Source: Silvanigrellales bacterium (GTDB lineage Bacteria; Bdellovibrionota_B; Oligoflexia; Silvanigrellales; Silvanigrellaceae). Taken from it: DNA of 14,298 bases. Under the pieces are notes generated by a model. It saw only the letters and a list, made by a program, of their open reading frames with translations, ran no database searches and was not told where the DNA came from. Below are positions 1 through 6,847 of the stretch, piece after piece. Positions within the stretch are counted from its first letter, which is position 1, and each line of letters starts with the position of its first letter. The stretch covers positions 1 through 14,298 of the forward strand of contig JANQPW010000783.1 in NCBI GenBank assembly GCA_028285285.1. Direction: 5' to 3'. Position numbers and translations under genes: made by a program.

Positions 1-1074
1 CTTCCAGACCTCTCCTACTACGTCCATGACAAGCAGCTCATTTCCAGCCCCTTGGGCATTTCAGCATTCATGATGGGCGACACCTATGACAAGGCCGAAG
101 GAGAGCAAGCTCAGAATGTTGTGATCAAGTCTTATTCCGACTCTGAAGCTGCGGCTGTCGATGGTGTGTCGGTGACGCAGCATGCGGAGTCGATCATTCA
201 ATCTGTGGAGTCTGCAGGGTCGGGTTATGCCGACCAGCGTGGCGCAGATGGTCTGACTCAGAAATTTGATCAACTCGTTGCCTCTGAGCCAAAGCTTCGA
301 AGGGCAATGGAGGCTTCAAAAGAGCAGTTTGCAGCAGAGGTGAGCTCCCTTACTTCGCTGGCTGACTTGGAAAGACGATCAGCACACACAGACGTGGATC
401 TGGCCAAAATTGATGGTTGTCTTCAGACCATCGGTGTGGGATCACCCCCTTCGACCGGGGCAGATCTTTCTCGTGCTGAGCCGGCCAAATCAGAGTTTCT
501 TGCGCAGGTTCAGTACACCTCCCAGCTCCTGGGGCTAGAAGGAAGACCCGTGCGCAATTTCTCTCTGTTTTTGAACATGCAAGATGTGGACGCGAACAAT
601 ATCGACACCCCAGCATTTGGCGGGCCTGCGGGAAGAACACGCTGTCTCACCTACATTGAGGGAATGCGCCAGTTGGCAATTGGAATGAACACTCTGGCAA
701 AGGTGATTGCTGAGCAAGGGAACGTCGTTGTTGTGGTTGTCTCCGAGGGGGGGCGTTCGAACACCATGTCTGACTCAAAGTCGAGTTTTGGATTTGTTAT
801 GGGGCCCAAGTCTGCAGGCTACGGAACAAAACTCCATGCCGATCTCGAAGCCATCAGCAAGGCCGACTCTCCGCAGGTTCTTGATCCTGGGCTGGAGGTT
901 GCGGCCCACATGCAGGCTGGCACGAGTCTCAGAACTTCAGGAAATCAACCCAGTGCTGGAGCAGCAAAAGTGGGAGACTTTCAGGCAGGCGCCGTTCGGG
1001 CCATTGCCGAGCAATTGAACAACGGCATCAGTCTTGTTGAGTTGGGGCAGTTTGTGCGCGTGAGGGAAGGCTAG
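1..1074 (+). CDS. DUF1501-like secreted protein, 5' end missing
   Basis: The reading frame is open from the first base of the window to a TAG at 1072-1074, so the true start and any signal peptide lie outside; about 357 residues are visible. A late segment has the layout of the DUF1501 (alkaline-phosphatase-superfamily-like) proteins: a beta strand ending in Asp (FLNMQDVDANNIDTP), then a helix, then a run of valines leading to SEGGRSNTM, where DUF1501 proteins usually have SEFGRT. The family is mostly Tat-exported and of unknown function. A Met-Met-Gly-Asp-Thr stretch and a helical, Ala/Glu/Lys-rich middle region precede it. The assignment rests on this motif arrangement only, and the family signature is altered (Phe to Gly, Thr to Ser). 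It is the only plus-strand gene here and is convergent with the cytochrome-like lipoprotein gene, sharing 4 bp. Another secreted-protein family is possible. Confidence 0.5.
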   Translation, partial: LPDLSYYVHDKQLISSPLGISAFMMGDTYDKAEGEQAQNVVIKSYSDSEAAAVDGVSVTQHAESIIQSVESAGSGYADQRGADGLTQKFDQLVASEPKLRRAMEASKEQFAAEVSSLTSLADLERRSAHTDVDLAKIDGCLQTIGVGSPPSTGADLSRAEPAKSEFLAQVQYTSQLLGLEGRPVRNFSLFLNMQDVDANNIDTPAFGGPAGRTRCLTYIEGMRQLAIGMNTLAKVIAEQGNVVVVVVSEGGRSNTMSDSKSSFGFVMGPKSAGYGTKLHADLEAISKADSPQVLDPGLEVAAHMQAGTSLRTSGNQPSAGAAKVGDFQAGAVRAIAEQLNNGISLVELGQFVRVREG

Positions 1075-1082
1075 GGAAGGCT
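1063..1082. repeat. Perfect 10-bp tandem duplication across convergent stop codons
   Basis: AGGGAAGGCT occurs twice head to tail, at 1063-1072 and 1073-1082. The junction creates the CTAG (1071-1074) that supplies the TAG stop of the plus-strand gene and, on the opposite strand, the TAG stop of the minus-strand lipoprotein gene. A slipped-strand duplication may have set both C-termini at once. Seen directly; the evolutionary reading is inference. Confidence 0.7.
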
Positions 1083-1679
1083 TCGTAGGAAAGCGAGAAG
1101 TTCGTCTTTGTCTCCACTTTCCTCAAAGCCCGGCACAGCACCCACCGGCGGCATGCGTCCGGCCTCAACTGCTTCTATGTTGGCCGATTTAGAGAGATCA
1201 AACAACGACTTGTCTTTGTAGATTGTGTGAGTGTGGCACGCCGTGAGGCAGCTTCGTTTGACGAGTGCATAGGCCTCTGGCGGGCCCCAGGGGTCTGGTT
1301 CTGGAGTGATTGCGGGTGTTGGTGTTGGAGTGGGGTCAACACCAACTTTTTGCTCCGATGTGGGCGTCTGCGGCGGTGTTTCGGTGGGAGTTGGAGTGTT
1401 TTTTGTGACCCCCGGGCCCGAGTCAAAACCCGTTCCATTTGGGGTACCTGATGGTTCGCCACTGGGAAGACTTGAAACGGAGGTCTCTGAAACCGAAGTG
1501 GCGGGATTGAGATCTTGGGTGCCTGAGGTGCCGGTTGCGGCGGCTTCGAGTGTTGGTTGTGCCTTTAAATCTGAGGGAAGCTGACGTGTGTCTTCGAGAA
1601 CCTGCTCGCCACACGAGGTGAGCAGCAGGCTCAGGAAGGTCAACATTTTGTTGTGTGGACAGCTCAAATCATCACTCAC
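1071..1679 (-). CDS. Lipoprotein with Pro/Thr-rich stalk and cytochrome c-like CX3CH domain
   Basis: This 202-residue protein begins with a short hydrophobic segment ending in a lipobox (Leu-Thr-Ser-Cys, Cys23), so it should be lipidated and membrane anchored. Residues about 25-130 are low-complexity, rich in Thr, Ser, Pro and Gly, with PTPT and TPTPTP runs that look like an extended stalk. The C-terminal 60 residues resemble the end of a class I c-type cytochrome: Cys144-Leu-Thr-Ala-Cys148-His149, then Gly-Arg-Met176-Pro-Pro as a likely distal ligand, and a final helix (DELLAFLRSLP). The heme motif has three residues between the cysteines instead of two. An electron-transfer role at the envelope is inferred. 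The start is uncertain: GTG at 1679 has no clear Shine-Dalgarno; TTG at 1667 and ATG at 1646 are alternatives, but the latter leaves a signal without positive charge. An 87-bp gap separates it from the upstream lipoprotein gene. Confidence 0.7.
   Translation of the reverse strand: MSDDLSCPHNKMLTFLSLLLTSCGEQVLEDTRQLPSDLKAQPTLEAAATGTSGTQDLNPATSVSETSVSSLPSGEPSGTPNGTGFDSGPGVTKNTPTPTETPPQTPTSEQKVGVDPTPTPTPAITPEPDPWGPPEAYALVKRSCLTACHTHTIYKDKSLFDLSKSANIEAVEAGRMPPVGAVPGFEESGDKDELLAFLRSLP
1290..1397 (-). repeat. Low-complexity Pro/Thr-coding tract
   Basis: This stretch encodes residues about 95-130 of the cytochrome-like lipoprotein, with repeated Pro-Thr dipeptides (PTPTETPP, PTPTPTPA). On the plus strand it reads as degenerate GGTGTT/GGAGTG repeats. 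It gives an apparent open frame of Gly/Val repeats on the plus strand, which I take as a shadow. Such tracts tend to vary in length between strains. Confidence 0.55.
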
Positions 1680-1680
1680 T

Positions 1681-1720
1681 CGGTCTTTTACTGTGGTATC
1701 GGAGTTTGCTCGGAAGACCG
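1681..1720. repeat. 7-bp inverted repeat ahead of the cytochrome-like gene
   Basis: CGGTCTT (1681-1687) and AAGACCG (1714-1720) are perfect inverted copies separated by 26 bp. They fill the region just upstream of the GTG start at 1679. Neither strand carries a T-run after the stem, so a simple intrinsic terminator is unlikely. It could be a leader hairpin or an operator. The rest of the 1680-1766 gap is AT-rich with no promoter I would defend. Confidence 0.35.
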
Positions 1721-1766
1721 TGAGGAATAAACTGTTTTCTGTGGTTTTTGTATAAATTTCAGTTGT

Positions 1767-2678
1767 TTAGTTGCCTTTGCAGGATTCAAAGTGACAGACT
1801 TTGCCAAGCAGCTCTGGAGAGGGTCTTTCTTTGACCACTGAATCTACAGCCGACGGGTCGGAAGAAGAAGAAATATAGCCAAAGGGCATGTCGAAGGATT
1901 TGTGTGAGATTTTTTGAACCTCTCCTGTTTCCTTGTCTTTGATCAGATTCCAGTAGTAGTCTGCTGCGTCTTTGCGGTTGTTGTGCAGCTCGTCGATATA
2001 GATGTCTTGTTCAATAAGGAGCAGACAGTCTTTCCTTTCAGGGTCAAGTTTCGCCCGCTTGCAGTCGAACGGAATCTTTGAAGTCAGTGTCATGGCTGTT
2101 TGGTGGTGAAACTTCGCCGTAGGGTGAGTGGCGTAGAGATCTTTGTCGAAGAACTCTTTGTCGGTGGTGTTCATGTCAATAAGAGCCTGGAGCTGATCTG
2201 GTGTTTTTATTCCGCTCCCTCTTTCGTGTGCTACTCTCAAGACCACGTTTTCTGGGTCGGACCAGTCCCACTCATCGTGCTCCACAATCGTGTAGCTCCG
2301 CTCTCCATCTTCAAAGTCAAACTTCAAGTTGAGGAGGAGCACGACTGTGAGTTTGTTGGCGTCAGTGCGTGGCAACACGCGAGCGGCCTCATAATAGGAG
2401 CCCTTTTTTGCATTCATGAGACCAGGCCAATCGGGAAATTCTTCCCGTGGGTTCAAAGGACGAAACTGCTCGCTGACGTAAAATTTTGAGTGGCCTTTAC
2501 GGGGTCTCCATTTTTCATCAAAACCGTAGAGTTTTTGGAGAGCGACTTCGACGTTCACTTGAGGTTCTTGGACCTGACTGGAGTTTGTGAGTGTTTGGCC
2601 ATGGTCTGTCGGTTTCATCTCACATGCCAAAAGTGTGATCGGAGCCACAATGAGAGGAAGAAAGTGTTGGAATTTCAT
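1767..2678 (-). CDS. Lipoprotein of unknown function
   Basis: This 303-residue protein has a textbook lipoprotein signal: a Lys3/His5 n-region, a hydrophobic core, and the lipobox Leu-Leu-Ala-Cys19, with Glu at position +2. The ATG at 2678 is preceded by AAAGGAA at good spacing. The mature part is hydrophilic, rich in Asp, Glu, Lys and His, with an apparent alternation of beta strands (TVVLLLNLKFDFEDG, YTIVEHDEWDW) and helices. A Cys pair in the middle (FDCKRAK...KDCLLL) and another near the end (VCHFESC) could form disulfides. I do not recognise the family and see no catalytic motif. It sits between the OmpA-like pair (100 bp upstream) and the cytochrome-like lipoprotein gene (87 bp downstream), all in one direction. 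An envelope role is inferred from the signal and neighbours only. Confidence 0.8.
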   Translation of the reverse strand: MKFQHFLPLIVAPITLLACEMKPTDHGQTLTNSSQVQEPQVNVEVALQKLYGFDEKWRPRKGHSKFYVSEQFRPLNPREEFPDWPGLMNAKKGSYYEAARVLPRTDANKLTVVLLLNLKFDFEDGERSYTIVEHDEWDWSDPENVVLRVAHERGSGIKTPDQLQALIDMNTTDKEFFDKDLYATHPTAKFHHQTAMTLTSKIPFDCKRAKLDPERKDCLLLIEQDIYIDELHNNRKDAADYYWNLIKDKETGEVQKISHKSFDMPFGYISSSSDPSAVDSVVKERPSPELLGKVCHFESCKGN

Positions 2679-2744
2679 TGCTGTTCCTTTCCAGCTGGGT
2701 GAATTGACCTAAGCCAGGGTATTGAGGCTCTGTGGGTCTTGGAA

Positions 2745-2764
2745 GGCACAGCAAATTAAGTGCC
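2745..2764. repeat. Weak hairpin between OmpA-like gene and lipoprotein gene
   Basis: GGCAC (2745-2749) and GTGCC (2760-2764) form a 5-bp stem with a 10-nt loop in the 100-bp gap 2679-2778. No T-run follows on the minus strand, so it is a poor terminator. I found no convincing promoter in the gap, so transcription of the lipoprotein gene may read through from upstream. Confidence 0.25.
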
Positions 2765-2778
2765 ATTGAGGTGAGAGA

Positions 2779-4074
2779 TTAGCGAGAATTGAGCTTCATC
2801 TTGCTGCGTATTCTCTCGATTCCTTGACGAAGAAGCACAGGGTCGGTGACCTTTGAGAAAGTCATCTCAACGCGACGATTGCGAGCCCAAGCCACAGGGA
2901 TGTTTCGTTCATCGATGGGCTTGGTGAAGCCGTAGCCTGCCGATTTGATGCGCTCGGGAGGGATTCCGCTGGCCACGAGGTGCTCCCGAACAGACGCAGC
3001 TCGATTTCGAGAAAGGTTCATATTGTATTCAAATGAGCCCCTCACGTCGGTGTGTCCGTCAACAATGACGTTGCCCCAAATAGTCGGATTATCAAGGAGG
3101 AACTGCGCCACTTCAAAGAGGAACTCTTTGCTCTTTTGCGATAGTCGTGCCTTGTCGGTTTCGAAGTTGATAAACTGGCTGTCAAACTGGAATTTGACAA
3201 TTTCCTTCACGACAACCTCTTCCACAACCCTTTCCACTTCTTTGCGTCTGATCTTCTCGCGCACCGTGTGCGTGCGCTTTCGTTCCACAATTGTCTTCTG
3301 GCGAATGATCGGTATGCCCACCTGAAGGGAAAGTTGAACAATCATGAGCTGCCTTTCGGCAATGTTCACGTCGGTCATGGCCTGCACGCCAACGCGGCCA
3401 CCCACAGACTCACCCATCCACTCCATCACGGCGCTCACGCCACCAAAGGCTGTGGCGAGGTTTGTCGCGGTTTGTTCGGCATTTGGATCATCCAAGGGAT
3501 CCTCTGGCCCAAAGCGGCCATCTTCGCCAAAAAAGGCCTGGCCAAGGAGCCCAAGCGAGAAAGTTCGACCGATCCTTACCCTCGGGCTAAACTCGAAGTA
3601 ACCAATTCGCGTTTCAATGGCCACATCGCTAATTTCGGTTGTTGTGTCTCCAGACTCGAGAGTGTCTTTGTCGCCTTCTAAGTTTGAGATCAGGTAGCCA
3701 CCACCTACGTCAACAACCATTGAGTTTGTGAAGAGGCTTGCCAGACCTTTGAAGCCCAAGTGGTACCCCGTTTTTTTCGATTCTCGGCTTTTGTCTGTGG
3801 GGGTCGAATTCACATATCCACTGTCGAGTCCCAAAAACGCAGAGAGCCCTGTTCCAGATGGCTTGCTAAAATCTTCGGTCTTCTTTTTGTCAACAGTGCG
3901 ACCTCGTGTTTCAACAACGGGTCTTTTCTTTCGCGTTTTTGATTTGGGGTTGCTTCTTTTTCTTTTGATGACTTTCGTTTCCGTTTGGGCGGTTGCGAGC
4001 TCAAAGGGAAGTGACATGAGTGTGCCCAGGAGAACGCAAAGAAAGAGAGAAATTCGGGCGCTCCATAGTTTCAT
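2779..4074 (-). CDS. OmpA-family outer-membrane protein with intact peptidoglycan-binding domain
   Basis: The 431-residue protein has, in order: a Sec signal peptide (1-29, ending ATAQ), a strongly basic segment (34-65, runs such as KRKR and RKKRP), a beta-rich region resembling a small outer-membrane barrel (about 75-255), a charged alternating Val/Arg/Glu linker (258-293), and a C-terminal OmpA domain (about 297-406). That domain carries DGHTD (339-343), LSRNRA with Arg358 fifteen residues after Asp343, and ARNRRVEM. These match the diaminopimelate-contacting Asp/Arg pair known from OmpA-type domains. It should anchor the outer membrane to peptidoglycan. The ATG overlaps the stop of the upstream paralogue (ATGA, 4071-4074), so translation is probably coupled, giving matched amounts of both proteins. 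A barrel is inferred from strand pattern, not proven. Confidence 0.9.
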   Translation of the reverse strand: MKLWSARISLFLCVLLGTLMSLPFELATAQTETKVIKRKRSNPKSKTRKKRPVVETRGRTVDKKKTEDFSKPSGTGLSAFLGLDSGYVNSTPTDKSRESKKTGYHLGFKGLASLFTNSMVVDVGGGYLISNLEGDKDTLESGDTTTEISDVAIETRIGYFEFSPRVRIGRTFSLGLLGQAFFGEDGRFGPEDPLDDPNAEQTATNLATAFGGVSAVMEWMGESVGGRVGVQAMTDVNIAERQLMIVQLSLQVGIPIIRQKTIVERKRTHTVREKIRRKEVERVVEEVVVKEIVKFQFDSQFINFETDKARLSQKSKEFLFEVAQFLLDNPTIWGNVIVDGHTDVRGSFEYNMNLSRNRAASVREHLVASGIPPERIKSAGYGFTKPIDERNIPVAWARNRRVEMTFSKVTDPVLLRQGIERIRSKMKLNSR

Positions 4075-5402
4075 CGGCAGCCCTCATCTGTGCATGTCTC
4101 AGGAATGTGGAACTGCTTGCGGATCTTGTTGACAGCGGAGCCGAGGGCTCTCATGTCGGTGATTCCCGAAAAGCTCAAAACTATGCGTTCGTCGCGCTCG
4201 GAAGGCCAGTTGGGTCGAATGGGTTTGGAGGTCCCAAAACCAACGCTGGAGACTTTGTTTGCTGGTATGCCACCTCCAACTAAGGCTGCCCGCACGGCGA
4301 ATGCGCGTTTCGCTGAAACGCGTTTTTGTTGTTGGAATGGCGTTGTGTCGTTCACGTGTCCTTCAATCTTCAGCTCGTCCCAAAGGTCGCTGTTGTTTTG
4401 CAGGATCTGTGAGAGCTCAAGCAAAAAACTCTGGGAGTCGGGGTGGAGCAGTGTGCCATCTCCAATAAAGAGGATCTGCTTGCTTTCGAAAACGTACTTT
4501 ACGACTTCTTTCACAACCACTCGTTTTTTGACTTTTCGTCTTTCCGTGACTTCTGTGCTTCGGTGCTCCGTAACAACCACCTTGTCTCGGTAAATTGTGT
4601 CGGGGCTTACCAGAGGCAGGCCAAACTGAAGCGTGCCGCTGATGATGTGGAGTTGTCGGCCCTCAATTGTGATGTCTGTGAGATACTCTATTCCCGCGCG
4701 CCAATCGGCTTGTTTCTTGGGAACGCCATACATGATTTGAGCACCAATGAGACCAGCAAACGGGGAAGGGCTGTCTTGTTCGGCATAGATACCATTGAAA
4801 GCCACATCTTCGGTGCTAAAAAAACCATCAAAGACGGGTCCTATCTGCCAATTTTGAGTGATGCGGAAGCGTGGCGCAAACTCAAAGAGTCCAGCGTTGA
4901 GACCAATTTGCACGGGCACTGGTTCACTGTCTGGCGGAACTTCGGCTGTTCCAGGCTCTTGTGCCCCAGCCTCTCCATAGAACCATCCCAGACCGAGATC
5001 GAACACCCAGTTTTTTGTGTAGAACGAGCTCAGAGCTTTGCCGGCAAGATAAAGACCCGACTTATTGCTTTCCACGCTGGGATCGTCGGTTTGAATGCTG
5101 AGTTGACCTCCCGTCATGCCCATAAAAATTGCGACGCCCGTGCCGGCTTCGTGGCCTTCTTTTTTTCGAGTTTTATCTTTGAGAATCTTGGTGCGTGTGC
5201 CACCCAGCTTTTTCTTTTTCTTCACAGATTGCTTAGATTTTGCCTGGCTACGAGCTTGAGAAAAACCTGTTTCAGGGACAGACACGAGGCATGTCAGCAT
5301 CACAACGAGAAGAAAAGAGACTCCCCGTCGGATCTTGTGAGTGTTCGGCTTGGAAATGTGCTTTGTCTGTGCCAAAAGGCACCCCCTTTTCAGCTGCATC
5401 AT
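4071..5402 (-). CDS. OmpA-like paralogue with degenerate peptidoglycan-binding motif
   Basis: This 443-residue protein has the same plan as its downstream neighbour and aligns along most of its length: a signal peptide with a long n-region (hydrophobic core 28-42, likely cut after FSQA), a Lys-rich segment (55-82, including KKKKK), a beta-rich region (88-263), a Val/Arg/Lys linker (268-302) and an OmpA-like C-terminal domain. There the key DGHTD is replaced by EGHVN, so the ligand Asp becomes Asn351, while the paired Arg366 is kept; NRRVE becomes DERIV. Binding to peptidoglycan may be lost or altered. The C-terminus adds a short tail with two Cys (TCTDEGCR). Start: ATG at 5402 has no Shine-Dalgarno and lies in a hairpin loop; TTG at 5375, six bases after AAAAGGGGG, is a real alternative (434 residues). 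The gene is translationally coupled to the next by a 4-bp overlap. Confidence 0.85.
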   Translation of the reverse strand: MMQLKRGCLLAQTKHISKPNTHKIRRGVSFLLVVMLTCLVSVPETGFSQARSQAKSKQSVKKKKKLGGTRTKILKDKTRKKEGHEAGTGVAIFMGMTGGQLSIQTDDPSVESNKSGLYLAGKALSSFYTKNWVFDLGLGWFYGEAGAQEPGTAEVPPDSEPVPVQIGLNAGLFEFAPRFRITQNWQIGPVFDGFFSTEDVAFNGIYAEQDSPSPFAGLIGAQIMYGVPKKQADWRAGIEYLTDITIEGRQLHIISGTLQFGLPLVSPDTIYRDKVVVTEHRSTEVTERRKVKKRVVVKEVVKYVFESKQILFIGDGTLLHPDSQSFLLELSQILQNNSDLWDELKIEGHVNDTTPFQQQKRVSAKRAFAVRAALVGGGIPANKVSSVGFGTSKPIRPNWPSERDERIVLSFSGITDMRALGSAVNKIRKQFHIPETCTDEGCR

Positions 5403-5413
5403 CTCAAAGGGGG
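5369..5413 (-). promoter_or_regulatory. Two adjacent hairpins around the start of the OmpA-like gene
   Basis: In the minus-strand transcript CCCCCTTT (5413-5406) pairs with AAAGGGGG (5389-5382), a perfect 8-bp stem whose 16-nt loop holds the ATGATG at 5402-5397. Immediately after it GTGCC-TTTT-GGCAC (5382-5369) forms a second 5-bp stem with a four-base loop; the two share one base. The purine half of the first stem (AAAAGGGGG) would itself be a Shine-Dalgarno for a TTG start at 5375. Folding would therefore expose one start and hide the other. The pairing is seen directly; a regulatory role is inference. Confidence 0.4.
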
Positions 5414-5440
5414 CTATCGGTTTGGAATGAGTGAGTTTGA
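5414..5440 (-). promoter_or_regulatory. Weak sigma-28-like promoter ahead of the OmpA-like pair
   Basis: On the minus strand TCAAACTC (5440-5433), 11 bp, ACCGATAG (5421-5414) has the sigma-28 spacing with about 4 of 8 matches at -35 and 6 of 8 at -10. The predicted transcript would start near 5407, only a few bases before the ATG at 5402 but about 32 before the TTG at 5375. That is suggestive, but the match is well short of convincing. Confidence 0.2.
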
Positions 5441-5443
5441 GCA

Positions 5444-5494
5444 GGAAGGGTCAAAGAATTGAACCCTTCCCCGGGCAATGGGAAAGAATTGCCC
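5444..5494 (-). terminator. Tandem hairpins after the Tat protein gene
   Basis: Two stems sit in the 99-bp gap after the stop at 5502: GGGCAAT/ATTGCCC (5473-5479 with 5488-5494, 7 bp, 8-nt loop) and GGAAGGGT/ACCCTTCC (5444-5451 with 5463-5470, 8 bp, plus three more pairs beyond a bulged A). AAAGAATTG recurs in both, at 5453-5461 and 5483-5491. No T-run follows, so if they stop transcription they are not classical intrinsic terminators. They could instead stabilise the 3' end of the upstream mRNA. Confidence 0.35.
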
Positions 5495-5501
5495 TCGAGC
5501 T

Positions 5502-6833
5502 TTATCGGAGGCGGTAGCTCACACGTGCGATCGCATCGAGAATGTCTTCTGTCACAATCTGAACATAGGGCATGTCGTTGATTTTGTACGAAGTGAGTTT
5601 GTAGTCTGCGCCCTTCGCGTTCTCCATAACTCCCCTTCGCACCTTGTAGGAGCCACCGCCAGTGCTTGCGGCATTTCCCAGGCCACCATCATAGGTGGTC
5701 ACGTCGGAAACGCTTCCCGATGCTCCGAGGCATTGCCTGTGAAGGCCAGCCATGAGACGTCCAACCGGATCCATCACGAGAAAGTACCGCATGTGATGAC
5801 CAACGCTGAGATCCGCGTGCATTTTTTCGATCTCAAACTGAAAGTCACCATCAGCCTTCAGGTCCAGAAGTTTTGAACGGGCTGCATGAGGTGGCGAGGG
5901 CCGCTGTGCATAAAATGCGGTGGTGATATAACCGCCTCGTCCGTCGAAAGGAAACACTGGAATTGCGGCAGCGCGATCAGCAGCCGGATCGGAGCCATGG
6001 TATGTGAGGGCGTGTTGACCGCGCCCACCTTCAACGGTCGAGACCGTGTTGGGATCACCTCCCAGGAGTGAGCTTCGGAAGGCAACAGAGATCTGATCGC
6101 GCGCAGTGGCCGGCAAGTGCATGTAGTCAAAGCGACTTGGTCCAACGTGCTTCTTGTCGATCTTGTATTGGAAGATGGTCGACGGTTGTCCTGCTGTGGC
6201 CTTCACATAGGTGATGTGGAGGTCTTGGCCTTCTACAAGGTTGAGGCGATCGAAAATGATGTAAGGAGCAATTTTTTGACCGTTTTTGTCGATAGCATCG
6301 GCCGGTGTCAGGCGCCTGATTCCCAAAACCTTGTGGTTTGCATCGGAAAGGACCACGGTTTCGATGTAGCTGTTTGCGGTTTGTTCGAATTCACAATGGA
6401 TGGCGACTCGTGCTTTTGTGAGAATTCGGAACCGATTCTGTTCTGCTGCCGACATGGCACCATAGTTGTAGGTCTGAGTGCCGTTTGAGGCGTCGCTTCC
6501 CACAATTTCTCGAAAGAGCTTTTCTGTTCCGTTCACGCTTGTCACAAGGCCAATCGATTTCTTGTTTTCTCCAGCCGCCTTGTCTTGCAGGTAGAAGTTG
6601 GAAAAGCTTCCGTCAATAAAGTAGTAGAGGTTTCTCTCGTCCATACCGAGTGAGGAGACCTTGGAGCCATAGGCAGCGGGATCGGTGCTCAGCTGGTTCA
6701 CCGTGAGTTTGTCGCACACGGCAGCCTCGGCTAAACCCTCCAGATTCACAAGATACAGGCCGGCAGCTCCCATGGCGGAAAATCTGAAGAGGTCGCGTCG
6801 GTCTATGGCAGTTTTGCTCAGTTTGATGCTCAT
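5502..6833 (-). CDS. Tat-exported protein of unknown function
   Basis: The 443-residue protein starts with a twin-arginine signal: Asp-Arg12-Arg13-Asp-Leu-Phe-Arg-Phe, a hydrophobic stretch rich in Ala, Gly and Leu, and Ala-rich residues suited to signal peptidase near 35. The mature part is globular, with many predicted strands, a His-containing patch (KMHADLSVGHHMRYF, about 335-349) and no motif that I recognise. Tat export implies folding in the cytoplasm, often with a cofactor, but no cofactor site is evident. The ATG at 6833 follows AAAGGA at good spacing. It lies 14 bp downstream of the Tat lipoprotein gene and should be co-transcribed with it; both may act at the cell surface or in the periplasm as a pair. 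Its final codons and stop include TCCGATAA, a sigma-28 -10 look-alike without a good -35. Confidence 0.8.
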   Translation of the reverse strand: MSIKLSKTAIDRRDLFRFSAMGAAGLYLVNLEGLAEAAVCDKLTVNQLSTDPAAYGSKVSSLGMDERNLYYFIDGSFSNFYLQDKAAGENKKSIGLVTSVNGTEKLFREIVGSDASNGTQTYNYGAMSAAEQNRFRILTKARVAIHCEFEQTANSYIETVVLSDANHKVLGIRRLTPADAIDKNGQKIAPYIIFDRLNLVEGQDLHITYVKATAGQPSTIFQYKIDKKHVGPSRFDYMHLPATARDQISVAFRSSLLGGDPNTVSTVEGGRGQHALTYHGSDPAADRAAAIPVFPFDGRGGYITTAFYAQRPSPPHAARSKLLDLKADGDFQFEIEKMHADLSVGHHMRYFLVMDPVGRLMAGLHRQCLGASGSVSDVTTYDGGLGNAASTGGGSYKVRRGVMENAKGADYKLTSYKINDMPYVQIVTEDILDAIARVSYRLR

Positions 6834-6847
6834 TGTTGAATCCTTTC

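Noticed and set aside
1306..1584. Gly/Val-repeat open frame on the plus strand
   Set aside because: It is the antisense of the Pro/Thr-rich stalk of the lipoprotein; the repeat explains the lack of stops.
1696..1722. TCCGATAC before the cytochrome-like gene as a sigma-28 promoter
   Set aside because: The -10 matches 6 of 8, but the -35 position reads CACG instead of TAAA.
4443..5462. Long open frame on the plus strand opposite the upstream OmpA-like gene
   Set aside because: Its product has no signal, domain or sensible composition, and the opposite strand encodes a clear OmpA-like protein with signal peptide and homology to its neighbour.
5502..5528. TCCGATAA at the end of the Tat protein gene as a sigma-28 promoter
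   Set aside because: The -10 looks good, but the sequence at the right -35 distance (GCACGTGT) does not match TAAA and the site is set by codons for Leu-Arg-stop.
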